Assembly: GCF_000973625.1 (NCBI RefSeq)
Contig: NZ_CP007501.1
Span: 124,001 to 188,000, forward strand
DNA length: 64,000 nucleotides
Reading direction: 5' to 3'
DNA from: Polynucleobacter duraquae
GTDB taxonomy: Bacteria; Pseudomonadota; Gammaproteobacteria; Burkholderiales; Burkholderiaceae
Below are positions 49,687-58,005 of the stretch, piece after piece. The notes under the pieces were generated by a model. The model was not told the DNA's origin, did no database searches, and worked only from the letters and a program-made list of their open reading frames with translations. Every line of letters begins with the position of its first letter. Position 1 is the stretch's first letter. Made by a program: the position numbers and the translations under genes.

Positions 49687-50547
49687 ATGAATGAAAAATT
49701 AGAGCAACTCTTAAGTCATCTTGAAACGTTTCTGCCTAAAGCATTGACTGAAGAGCAGTGGAAATCTTCAACTGCTTTTAGATGGCGTCGTCGTGATAGC
49801 ATCTTTGGAAGCATTGGATTTTTGCAGCCAGTAAAGCATGTTGCTGATATCTCCTTTGAAGATCTAAAAAATATCGATCGTCAACGTGATGCAATTCGTG
49901 ACAACACGAAAAATTTTATTCAGAAGAAGCCAGCTAATAATATTTTGTTAACGGGCGCACGTGGGACTGGAAAGTCGTCGCTCATCAAAGCCAGCTTACA
50001 TGAGTTTGCTACCCAAGGCTTGCGCTTAGTTGAAGTTGAAAAAGAGCATCTGGCTGATTTGGCTGACATCACAGATTTATTGGCTGATCGGCCAGAGCGG
50101 TTCATTATTTTTTGTGATGACCTTTCATTTGAGGATGGTGAATCTGGTTATAAGGCGATGAAGTCGGCTTTGGATGGCTCTGTATCAGCTCAGGTAGACA
50201 ATATTTTGATTTATGCCACCTCTAACCGACGCCATCTCTTACCTGAATATATGAAGGACAACGAGGGTTATGTTCATGGTGATGATGGAGAAATTCACCC
50301 TGGTGAAGTCGTAGAGGAAAAAATTTCTTTATCAGAGCGTTTTGGCTTATGGCTTTCTTTCTATCCACCAAAACAAGATGAGTATCTAGAAATTGTTGCC
50401 CATTGGTTACGCCATTTTGGTTTGAGTGATGCGCAGATTGAGGGTGCTAGAGCTGAGGCATTGGTCTGGGCTTTAGAGCGTGGTTCGCGGTCTGGTCGTG
50501 TGGCTTGGCAGTTTGCTAAGCACTGGGCTGGTTCACATGCCGCTTAA
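49687..50547 (+). CDS. DUF815 P-loop ATPase
   Basis: A 286-residue AAA-like ATPase with Walker A TGARGTGKSS and Walker B FIIFCDDLSFE. The AFRWRRR and SNRRHLLPEYM segments are typical of the DUF815 family, which is widespread and without an assigned function. It begins 11 bases after argJ and is followed 13 bases later by the NUDIX gene; a neighbour of argJ in many betaproteobacteria. Confidence 0.85.
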   Translation: MNEKLEQLLSHLETFLPKALTEEQWKSSTAFRWRRRDSIFGSIGFLQPVKHVADISFEDLKNIDRQRDAIRDNTKNFIQKKPANNILLTGARGTGKSSLIKASLHEFATQGLRLVEVEKEHLADLADITDLLADRPERFIIFCDDLSFEDGESGYKAMKSALDGSVSAQVDNILIYATSNRRHLLPEYMKDNEGYVHGDDGEIHPGEVVEEKISLSERFGLWLSFYPPKQDEYLEIVAHWLRHFGLSDAQIEGARAEALVWALERGSRSGRVAWQFAKHWAGSHAA

Positions 50548-50560
50548 TTACTGATGATGC

Positions 50561-50977
50561 ATGAGTAATAGTAATCGCCCCGTGACGGAAGTTGCCGCTG
50601 GAATTCTGTTGGATGCGGAAGGTCGCTTTCTTATGGGTCAGCGTCCAGAGGGCAAACCTTATGCTGGCTATTGGGAAGTGCCGGGTGGAAAAATTGAGGC
50701 CGGTGAATCCGTATTCGCAGCACTAAAACGTGAATTACAAGAAGAGCTTGGAATAGACATTGAGTCTAGCGAAGAGCTGATTATCTTGGAGCATGACTAC
50801 CCACATGCTTATGTACGCTTGCATGTCAGCATCATTCGAAAATGGACTGGTGTACCCACAGGTTGTGAAGGTCAGGCGCTCTCTTGGCAGATACTTGGAG
50901 ATGCGCTTCCGACGGTAGAGCCCTTATTACCAGCTGCATGGCCCATGCTAGAAAAGCTTAAACATTTAAAGATTTAG
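50561..50977 (+). CDS. NUDIX hydrolase (MutT-like)
   Basis: A 138-residue NUDIX protein with a complete box: GKIEAGESVFAALKRELQEELGI fits GX5EX7REUXEEXGU (here given by its key Gly, Glu and REL-EE-G residues). The EVPGGK lead-in and VRLHVSIIRKWTG strand match MutT, which cleans 8-oxo-dGTP from the nucleotide pool. Without experimental data the substrate is open. It converges with zapD with a four-base overlap. Confidence 0.88.
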   Translation: MSNSNRPVTEVAAGILLDAEGRFLMGQRPEGKPYAGYWEVPGGKIEAGESVFAALKRELQEELGIDIESSEELIILEHDYPHAYVRLHVSIIRKWTGVPTGCEGQALSWQILGDALPTVEPLLPAAWPMLEKLKHLKI

Positions 50978-51726
50978 AGCTGGCAGAGAGTTAGCCTAAA
51001 AGGCACATCCTTATTTATAGTCTGCGGCTTTTTATCTTGATCGATCTTCAAAAAGCGAATTGAAAGCAGATATTTATTGGCACTGATTTCTGAGAAGAGG
51101 GTGTCATCTTCAACAGCAATGCGCATTAATTGATATACCTTGCCTGATGGTGCCTGCTGGTAAGCACCTTGATGTGCCACAACATCTTTAGCCTCACCAG
51201 ATTGACGAAGTAGCCTTAAGAAAATTTGGCAAGCTTCATGCCAGGGTAAAAGGGGTGCAACATATTTTTCTAACATCTCTCTACGTTGAGTCGAAGAAGT
51301 ATTTTTCCAGGCATGGTAGCTAGGCAAATCAATTGGACTTGTTCCACCAGGAATATTTAGCCGAGTCCGAATAGCGTTAAGCCACTCACTCTCGGTAATT
51401 GCAGCATTGGGCTTACCGACAGACTGATTAATGTTTTGCGCAGCTTTGTCGATTTCAGACAGCGTCTGCGTAAGCGCTTCTTGGTCTACCTTTTGGGAGG
51501 ACTTTAAGCCATTTAAGGCATATCTTTGGCGCTCAAATTCTTTTAGTAACAGGGATTTAATATCACCTCTAGAACCAATATCACCCAAGTCAAACAACAT
51601 TGCAATCGCATTGTGATGTAGCTCGGGGTCATCTGATCGGAGGAAGTGGTTAAAGCGGGCAAACAAATACTCCAGCCGAAGCATGCTTCGAACTAATTCA
51701 TTGAAGGGATATTCGTAGACAATCAC
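50974..51726 (-). CDS. zapD: Cell division protein ZapD (DUF1342)
   Basis: Cross-links FtsZ filaments at the division ring. The 250-residue protein begins VYEYPFNELVRSMLRLEYLF, the hallmark of the family (YE.P..E..R..LRLE.LF), followed by a helical domain and a C-terminal beta domain ending in PFRLTLC. It is downstream of coaE in the usual order. The small zinc protein gene yacG, often found next, is absent here. Confidence 0.9.
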   Translation of the reverse strand: MIVYEYPFNELVRSMLRLEYLFARFNHFLRSDDPELHHNAIAMLFDLGDIGSRGDIKSLLLKEFERQRYALNGLKSSQKVDQEALTQTLSEIDKAAQNINQSVGKPNAAITESEWLNAIRTRLNIPGGTSPIDLPSYHAWKNTSSTQRREMLEKYVAPLLPWHEACQIFLRLLRQSGEAKDVVAHQGAYQQAPSGKVYQLMRIAVEDDTLFSEISANKYLLSIRFLKIDQDKKPQTINKDVPFRLTLCQL

Positions 51727-51737
51727 AAGCCTATATT

Positions 51738-52424
51738 CTATGACGAACTTAAGGGTTCTTCTAAAATTTTGAGTAATTGTTGATGCAGTTTTAAAACCGC
51801 TGGTTTGAGCTCATCCAAGCTACCTTGATTTTCAATTACAGCATTAGCTGGAGTTAAACGAGCATTTCGGCTAGTTTGCGCGTTGAGAATCTTTTCCACC
51901 TCTGAGCGTGTCATATTGTTGCGGTGCATCACTCGTTGGATTTGGATTTCTTCTGGGCAATCCACCACCACAAGATAGTCAATGAGCTTGGTCCAAAACC
52001 CAGATTCAATGAGCAGGGGAACCACAAAAACAAGGTAAGGTACTCCAGACTTGGCTAGTTCAAGGGCTTGCTTGATAGTTTCCTCTTGAATCAAGGGGTG
52101 TGTGATGCGCTCTAAAGCCTGACGGGCGCTAGGATCATCGAAGACTACAGCCCGCATTTTGGGTCGATTAAGAGCGCCGTGAGTATCAATGAAGTCAGCA
52201 CCAAAGGCCTCGGTAATCAGTGGAATGGCTTCTCCGCCCGGGGCAGTGATTTGATGTGAGATCTTATCTGTATCAATAATGCCAGCCCCATACCCGCCCA
52301 GCAGGGCACTAACTGCAGTTTTTCCAGATCCAATGCCACCTGTTAAGCCAATAAGAGGAATTTTCCCCTTCAAGGCTTTTAGATCAGTTTGGGCAGAATC
52401 AAAGTTTGAATGAGTTGAGGCCAT
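51738..52424 (-). CDS. coaE: Dephospho-CoA kinase
   Basis: Performs the last step of coenzyme A synthesis. The P-loop GLTGGIGSGKT sits at 26-36 and DTDKISHQ follows. PLLIESGFW and the RNNMTRSEVEKILNAQ segment are typical. The assigned start lies 46 bases inside pilD and gives about 20 unconserved residues before the core; a TTG at 52373, just after the pilD stop, would give a shorter, more usual N-terminus but lacks a ribosome-binding site. Confidence 0.93.
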   Translation of the reverse strand: MASTHSNFDSAQTDLKALKGKIPLIGLTGGIGSGKTAVSALLGGYGAGIIDTDKISHQITAPGGEAIPLITEAFGADFIDTHGALNRPKMRAVVFDDPSARQALERITHPLIQEETIKQALELAKSGVPYLVFVVPLLIESGFWTKLIDYLVVVDCPEEIQIQRVMHRNNMTRSEVEKILNAQTSRNARLTPANAVIENQGSLDELKPAVLKLHQQLLKILEEPLSSS

Positions 52425-52879
52425 AACAACTCAATGATGCCAGCAATAGCTAAAAAGGGGCCAAAAGGAAATGCTTCCCGTAAATGATGCCTACGCAATT
52501 TGAGCCAAATGATGCCACCCAGCATCCCTGTAACGGAAGCTATCAGGAGGATGCTAGGCAAGGTACTCCAGCCTAACCAGGCACCTAGTGCGGCCAAGAG
52601 TTTGGCATCTCCCATACCAATACCATCTCGGTTTTTCAGGAGACGATAGCCGGTATTCAATATCCATAGCAAACCATACCCTAGAAATGCTCCAATAAAT
52701 GCCGAGCTTGGGTTGGTAAAGCGCAAGTCTGAGAATGCGTTAAAAGCAATACCTAAAGTGATCAAGGGGATAGTGATTGCATTCGGTAGGCGCATGGTGC
52801 GCCAATCGATGTGGGCTAAATACAGTAAAGCCAGTATCAAAAGAGATTGAATTATCCAGATGCTTGCTATGGAATCCAC
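52379..52879 (-). CDS. pilD: Prepilin peptidase, peptidase domain only
   Basis: A 166-residue membrane aspartyl protease of family A24 that trims type IV prepilins. The catalytic aspartates are Asp25 in IDWRTMRLPN and Asp91 in GMGDAKLL. The N-terminal methyltransferase half with its cysteine zinc site, present in usual PilD proteins of about 280 residues, is missing, so the protein resembles CpaA/TadV-size enzymes. Position after pilC keeps the pilBCD order. Whether prepilins are still N-methylated in this organism is open. Confidence 0.85.
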   Translation of the reverse strand: MDSIASIWIIQSLLILALLYLAHIDWRTMRLPNAITIPLITLGIAFNAFSDLRFTNPSSAFIGAFLGYGLLWILNTGYRLLKNRDGIGMGDAKLLAALGAWLGWSTLPSILLIASVTGMLGGIIWLKLRRHHLREAFPFGPFLAIAGIIELLWPQLIQTLILPKLI

Positions 52880-53937
52880 TAAACGATTTGTCCTAAATTA
52901 AAGATGGGTAGATATAGGATTATGACTAGGCTTCCAATAATGGCACCAACAAAAAGAATTAATGCTGGTTCTAAACTTTGACTGAGTGTATTGAGTCGGC
53001 TACTTAGTTGAGAGCCCAGAGTGGTGGCGCACTTATTTAACATTTCAGCCAATGCACCGCTTTCAGTGCCAACGTGAAGGAGTAGCAAAGTTTCTACGTC
53101 AAGAAGTCGTGATTTAGGATCTGCTCGTTTAAGCGATTCTCCCAATGGCCAGCCACGAGTAAGGTGTTTAAATATCTCCGCACTAAAGTCATGACTCACC
53201 CAGTGATTGGAAGATTGTGCGGTAACTCTTAGAGCATCTGGGAGCGGCAAACCTGTTTCCAATAAATGACCTAAGGTACGACACCAGTGACTCAAAATTG
53301 CTAGCCTAAATAGATTACCAAAAAATGGAATGCGCAATAAGAGTGCGTCACAATATTTTTGGAGTGAGATTGATTTGAGCCAGAGATAGAGAAAGCCTGT
53401 GGCTGCTAAGAGAATGCTAAGCAATATTCCTATAAAGTAATTTTGGATGCCTGTAGAAATAAAGATGAGGATTCTGGTTGGCGCTGGTAGTTCAGCCTGA
53501 AAATGTCCAAAGACTTCCTTAAATACGGGCACAACCCAGATCATCATGACCAAGACAAGCAAAAAAGATGTCGCTAAAGTAATAATGGGGTACGTTAGTG
53601 ACTGCTGGATTTTTCTTCGTAACTCAATCTGGGCATCCAGTTGTTGTGAAATTGTGCGTAGCGCCAAGCCCAGATCGCCCGTTCTCTCGCTTACTCTAAT
53701 AAGGTTAGAAAACTCTGGGGAGAATTTTCCATCTTGCGCACTTAGACAAAAAGAAAAACTATTACCTTTTTGAAGCAGTTCACGAACATCCTCTAACCAA
53801 GCCTGCCAGGATTTTGGTGCAGACTGAATTAATAGCTGGATAGCATTGAGTAAGGGAAGGCCAGCTTGAAGAAGAACGAGCATCTGTTGCGCAAAATGTA
53901 GCTGCTCAGACTTGCTGAGCTTTCTTTTAAAAAGCAT
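52879..53937 (-). CDS. pilC: Type IV pilus inner-membrane platform protein
   Basis: A GspF/PilC-family protein of 352 residues with two homologous cytoplasmic domains separated by membrane segments (ITLATSFLLVLVMMIWVVPVF region and the second-to-last helix pair). The family marks are FAQQMLVLLQAGLPLL, ERTGDLGLALRTIS, LSHWCRTLGHLLETGLPL and the late EPALILFVGAIIG. It is somewhat shorter than PilC of Pseudomonas (about 400), mainly at the N-terminus. One base shared with pilD. Confidence 0.88.
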   Translation of the reverse strand: MLFKRKLSKSEQLHFAQQMLVLLQAGLPLLNAIQLLIQSAPKSWQAWLEDVRELLQKGNSFSFCLSAQDGKFSPEFSNLIRVSERTGDLGLALRTISQQLDAQIELRRKIQQSLTYPIITLATSFLLVLVMMIWVVPVFKEVFGHFQAELPAPTRILIFISTGIQNYFIGILLSILLAATGFLYLWLKSISLQKYCDALLLRIPFFGNLFRLAILSHWCRTLGHLLETGLPLPDALRVTAQSSNHWVSHDFSAEIFKHLTRGWPLGESLKRADPKSRLLDVETLLLLHVGTESGALAEMLNKCATTLGSQLSSRLNTLSQSLEPALILFVGAIIGSLVIILYLPIFNLGQIV

Positions 53938-53942
53938 TTAGG

Positions 53943-55013
53943 CTAATGCCAAGTGCCAAGCTCGGCATCTAGCGATATCTGATCTATTAATCCAGAATCA
54001 AGCAAATGTATTCCTGCAGAGTAGATATCTAACGCTTGAGCTGATTCAAATAACTGTTTACTTCCCAAAACCTCATGGACGCCAATGCGCCCGAAATAGC
54101 CTGACCCCTTGCAAAGCTTGCAGTTCCCTTTACTTAGAATAGGATTGCATTGATTACAGCGTTTACGAATTAACTTTTGAGAGCTGACGCAACGAAGACA
54201 AGATTCAATAGATTCTTGATCTACCCCGAGGTTTTTGAGTCGGCTTAAAGCGCCAATGGCATTACGTGTATGAAGGGTGCTTAAAACCAAATGTCCTGTT
54301 TGTGCTGCTTGAATGGCCAGCTGCGCAGTTGCAGAATCCCGTATTTCACCAATCATGATGACGTCCGGATCTTGTCGCAAGAGTGCGCGAATAATGGTTG
54401 GAAAATCTAAGCCTGATTTTGGGTGATAAGCCACTTGATTTATCCCGGGCAGCCGGATTTCAATTGGATCTTCGACTGAACAAATATTGCGTTGCACTTG
54501 ATTCAATGAGCTCAAGCAGCTGTATAAGGTTCGCGTCTTACCGCTCCCGGTAGGTCCCGTTACCAGAATTAATCCATTGGTCTGACGAATAGCTTCTTTA
54601 ACCATTTCCAGTTGCTCTGGTAGTAGGCCAATTTGATCTAGCACCAACTCTTCTAGGCGGCTAGGCAAAATACGTACTACCGCTTTTTCACCATGCAATG
54701 TGGGAAGAATGGATACTCGGCAATCAATGTTGGGGTGACTAAAGTCGTAGCCAATCACAAGGCGACCATCTTGAGGTAAACGTTTTTCTGCAATATCAAG
54801 ACGCGCCAATACTTTGATGCGCGTAATTAGACGCTCATGAAAATCAATGGGGTATTGGTTTTGTAAGGTGAGAAGGCCATCAATTCTCGTGCGTATTATT
54901 GTTTCTTGAGATCTCGCCTCAATATGAATATCCGTAGCCCGATGATTTAATGCATCAACAGTAATATCATGCCAGGTCCGAATAATGTGAGAGTCATGCA
55001 GTAATTCACTCAA
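53943..55013 (-). CDS. pilB: Type IV pilus/type II secretion assembly ATPase, short form
   Basis: A GspE/PilB hexameric ATPase. At 356 residues it lacks the N-terminal domain of usual PilB (about 570). The core is complete: RATDIHIEA, Walker A GPTGSGKT (153-160), RNICSVEDPIE, the LLRQDPDVIMIGEIRD Walker B box, and the four-cysteine zinc site CNQC...CKLC. It starts with TTG at 55013, overlapping the TGA of the CorC-family gene. No remnant of the missing domain is seen upstream, where the DNA codes the other gene. Confidence 0.85.
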   Translation of the reverse strand: MSELLHDSHIIRTWHDITVDALNHRATDIHIEARSQETIIRTRIDGLLTLQNQYPIDFHERLITRIKVLARLDIAEKRLPQDGRLVIGYDFSHPNIDCRVSILPTLHGEKAVVRILPSRLEELVLDQIGLLPEQLEMVKEAIRQTNGLILVTGPTGSGKTRTLYSCLSSLNQVQRNICSVEDPIEIRLPGINQVAYHPKSGLDFPTIIRALLRQDPDVIMIGEIRDSATAQLAIQAAQTGHLVLSTLHTRNAIGALSRLKNLGVDQESIESCLRCVSSQKLIRKRCNQCNPILSKGNCKLCKGSGYFGRIGVHEVLGSKQLFESAQALDIYSAGIHLLDSGLIDQISLDAELGTWH

Positions 55014-56299
55014 TCTTGATTCGGTTGAGAAAGGGGTTGATATAGCTTCACTGTTTTTACGCCATGCTCATCAAACTGTACGATTTCCATCACTACGCCA
55101 GCAATTCGAATGCTGACATCGTAATCAGGAATTGCTTCGAGCTTTTCTAGGATCAGGCCATTTAAGGTGCGCGGCCCATCAAGCGGGAGATCCAATTTCA
55201 GAAGGCGATTTAAATCTCGTAATGAGGCGGTACCGCTAGCAAGGTAAGTGCCATCAGCTAGCCAATGAGGATCGTTAGAAAGATTGGAGAATGAAGTGGT
55301 GAACTCGCCGATAAGTTCTTCAACGATATCTTCAAAAGTGACTAAACCAAGGACTTCGCCATATTCATTTACTACTAAGCTTAATCGCTGTTGGTTATCT
55401 TGAAAGAATTGCATTTGCTGAAGAACGGGTGTCCCACTAGGAATGAAGTAGGGCTCATTGAGTAGAGATCTGAAGTCTTCATGAAGAAGCTCTGCATTGC
55501 CTAGTAATGAGAGTGTTTTTTTCACAGACAGAATTCCAACAATGCGCTCAGAGTCGCCATCACATACTGGAAGTTTATTGTGATAACAGGTTTCTAATTG
55601 TTCGATTACCTCGTCAATAGGCCGAGAGAGATCTAGCACTTCGATCTTAGAGCGCGGCGTCATCACATCATCAACCAAAATATTTTCAAGATTGAAAAGA
55701 TTTAACAAGATATTGCGATGATGCGTAGAAACAAAGCGATTAGATTCCAAAACTAAGCTACGCAATTCTTCTTTGCTCATCACCCCGTTATCAGTCGACG
55801 CTTGTAATCCTGAGACCTTCATCAACCTTGATACGAAGCTATTAATAAACCAGAGTAGCGGCTTAAGTACATAGGTAAGAGGGAGAATGAACCAGCCAAC
55901 ATTGCTCGCAATTTTCTCTGGAAAGGCTGCACCGATCACTTTCGGGGTGATCTCGCTAAAAATAATGATGAGTAGTGCAACAACCAATGTAGCAATTGAT
56001 AACACTAGGCCGCTATCGCCAAAAATATGTAAAGCAATGCCGGTAACTAAGATTGGTAGGATGGTATTGATGAGATTATTGGATATCAGCAATACTGAAA
56101 GTAGTGAATCCATCCGCTTTAATAGTCGTTCGGCAAGCGCAGCTCCAGCGTTACCGCCATGAGCCATCGCCCGAAGACGATGACGATTGGATGAAAGCAT
56201 GCTGGTTTCGGCCATAGAAAATAAGCCGGATAGTGCGAGTAAAAATAGGACTAATGCGACTTGGCTAATAAAAGGCCATTCATCAAAAAAAGTGTCCAT
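55010..56299 (-). CDS. CorC/HlyC-family (CNNM-type) membrane protein with CBS domains
   Basis: A 429-residue protein with a CNNM/DUF21 membrane domain of about four helices (LALSGLFSMAETSMLSSNRHR, key residues FSMAETS), two CBS domains (DDVMTPRSKIEVLDL; FFQDNQQRLSLVVNEYGEVLGLVTFEDI, key residues VVNEYGE..G.VT.EDI) and a C-terminal CorC_HlyC domain. Relatives are linked to Mg2+/Co2+ homeostasis. It is upstream of pilB by sequence overlap only; no functional tie to pili is known. Confidence 0.87.
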   Translation of the reverse strand: MDTFFDEWPFISQVALVLFLLALSGLFSMAETSMLSSNRHRLRAMAHGGNAGAALAERLLKRMDSLLSVLLISNNLINTILPILVTGIALHIFGDSGLVLSIATLVVALLIIIFSEITPKVIGAAFPEKIASNVGWFILPLTYVLKPLLWFINSFVSRLMKVSGLQASTDNGVMSKEELRSLVLESNRFVSTHHRNILLNLFNLENILVDDVMTPRSKIEVLDLSRPIDEVIEQLETCYHNKLPVCDGDSERIVGILSVKKTLSLLGNAELLHEDFRSLLNEPYFIPSGTPVLQQMQFFQDNQQRLSLVVNEYGEVLGLVTFEDIVEELIGEFTTSFSNLSNDPHWLADGTYLASGTASLRDLNRLLKLDLPLDGPRTLNGLILEKLEAIPDYDVSIRIAGVVMEIVQFDEHGVKTVKLYQPLSQPNQD

Positions 56300-56416
56300 C
56301 AGCTATACCTGCAAAGAATAAGGAACAATCAATATAGCAAAGTGCCATTTCACTAGCTATAGCTTTATCGGAATCCTGTATGAATTTATCCCTCAATCTG
56401 TGTCAGAATCTTCCGC

Positions 56417-56911
56417 ATGCCCACTCTTAAATCAGCTGAGTATTGCGTGATATCCACCCCCTTTGGGCGTCTAGGCGTGCAAACAGAGCTAGTGGACGGG
56501 AGTTTGATGATCTCAAAAATCGATTATCTGCCGCCAGATGTTGCCTTGATTCCTCCAGGAAATGCGTTAGCAAAAACTTTCTCAAAACAGTGTGCCCAAT
56601 ACTTTAATGACGCTTCATCAACATTTGATGTTCCGCTCAAGCCTGCTGGAACAGCCCACCAGCAAAAAGTCTGGAATACCACTCTAGGCATTGAGGCGGG
56701 AAAGACAATCACCTATGGTGAGATTGCAAAAAAGATTAAAAGCGGACCTCGTGCCGTTGGGACTGCTTGCGGAGCCAATCCTTACCCGTTGGTGACCCCG
56801 TGCCATAGAGTAGTTTCTGCACAAGGTCTTGGGGGTTTTATGAAGGAAGATAGCCCAGGTTTTTATCGCCAGATCAAAATTTGGCTCTTAAAGCATGAGG
56901 GTGCGCTCTAA
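56417..56911 (+). CDS. ogt: Methylated-DNA-[protein]-cysteine S-methyltransferase
   Basis: A suicide repair protein that takes methyl groups from O6-methylguanine. The 164-residue protein has the active-site PCHRVV motif (Cys129), the helix-turn-helix with arginine finger (ITYGEIAKKI, GPRAVGTACGANPYP) and the late LGGF. It is a single-domain Ogt type, not fused to AraC or AlkA. It overlaps the end of the converging squalene-synthase gene by four bases. Confidence 0.93.
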   Translation: MPTLKSAEYCVISTPFGRLGVQTELVDGSLMISKIDYLPPDVALIPPGNALAKTFSKQCAQYFNDASSTFDVPLKPAGTAHQQKVWNTTLGIEAGKTITYGEIAKKIKSGPRAVGTACGANPYPLVTPCHRVVSAQGLGGFMKEDSPGFYRQIKIWLLKHEGAL

Positions 56912-57897
56912 TAATTCCTTGCCGAGAGTTTTCTGAGTTGCTTAGATGCTGCAGAAAAGAAGGATTTCATCAAGAATGTATTCCCGGCCGCAATCTTCGT
57001 GAAGGCATAGAAAATCCAAACGGAATTTCTAGAAAGCTTCATCTCAGACCGATTGCTAAATTCTTCTCTACTAGCAATTTTTTCAAGCGTCATGACGGCA
57101 AGCCCAAAGGCTAGAAAGCAGAAGCGTCTCATACCTATTTCATTTTCCGGAAGCAAAATAATGTAGCTCATTGAGTCTTGAAGTTTTTTGTGGGCAATCT
57201 TTAGAAGCTCTGCTTGGCTCATCTTCGCTGGCTTCCAGGAGACTCCACGTGCATGGTCCTCCGGTGAGTCTTTCAGAATATTAGTCATTTGTAAGGCTTG
57301 ACCAAAAGCGATGGCTAACTGCTCATGACCTTGAATGCGTTTTGCAAACTCAGGGGAATAATGGCTAAAGATGTCTGTGAGCAACTCTCCCACTACGCCG
57401 GCTACTACATAGCAATACTTTTCAAATTCTGCGAGATCTTTTAGTCCCGCTTGCGTTTGTCGATTATGAAAATGGGACATACCATCAGACATAATCGAAA
57501 CACAGCGATTAATGGCAGCTTGATCCCTATCTGGGAAAGTGTGCAAAATGCGAAGAACAGTAGGGGTATGCGCGATCAAATCAAGCTCATCAACATTGGA
57601 ATAGCCCCTTAAGGCATCTAGGCAGGGGCTTACAAATGATGCTACTGGAATAGTTCCTAACGTTGCCTCTAAAAATAGCTTAGATAAGCGCTGCTTTTCT
57701 GCTGGATTGAGTTCAGCCGCATCCTCGATGGTGTCGACAATACGACACAGTAAATAGGTGTTGCCGACCACTACTTCAATTGCTGGTGGCAATAGAGGGA
57801 TTGTGAGCGCAAAAGTACGCGATACAGAACCTAAAATCGCCTTTTGATAGGCTAAATCGCTATTGAGGTTCTCTGTAAGGTGGATGGCTGAATTCAC
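56908..57897 (-). CDS. Squalene synthase-like prenyltransferase (ERG9 type)
   Basis: A 329-residue trans-isoprenyl synthase that condenses two farnesyl (or geranylgeranyl) diphosphates head to head. The Mg2+-binding acidic motifs are DTIED (55-59) and DSPED (210-214). SRTFALTIPLLP near the N-terminus and YCYVVAGVVGELLTDIF (161-177) resemble the eukaryotic ERG9-type enzymes more than bacterial HpnC/HpnD or phytoene synthases. The C-terminus lacks an obvious membrane anchor. No hopanoid or carotenoid gene lies nearby, so the product is uncertain. Confidence 0.8.
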   Translation of the reverse strand: MNSAIHLTENLNSDLAYQKAILGSVSRTFALTIPLLPPAIEVVVGNTYLLCRIVDTIEDAAELNPAEKQRLSKLFLEATLGTIPVASFVSPCLDALRGYSNVDELDLIAHTPTVLRILHTFPDRDQAAINRCVSIMSDGMSHFHNRQTQAGLKDLAEFEKYCYVVAGVVGELLTDIFSHYSPEFAKRIQGHEQLAIAFGQALQMTNILKDSPEDHARGVSWKPAKMSQAELLKIAHKKLQDSMSYIILLPENEIGMRRFCFLAFGLAVMTLEKIASREEFSNRSEMKLSRNSVWIFYAFTKIAAGNTFLMKSFFSAASKQLRKLSARNY

Positions 57898-58005
57898 CCC
57901 TGAATTATGTCAGACCAGCATGCCCAAATTTAGCTCTAGTTGCTTAAATGACATAAGTAACAAAGCCATATAATTTGTGCAAATTCCAGAAGGAGAAATT
58001 AGGCG

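Noticed and set aside
55014..55300. A frameshifted or broken N-terminal domain of pilB upstream of its TTG start
   Set aside because: This DNA encodes the intact C-terminal domain of the CorC-family protein, and no pilB-like sequence is seen in the other frames.
57940..57974. A full promoter for the sodium:solute symporter gene
   Set aside because: TATAAT at 57969-57974 is good, but the nearest -35-like TTGCTT is 23 bases away and TGACAT only 14, so I did not list it as a feature.
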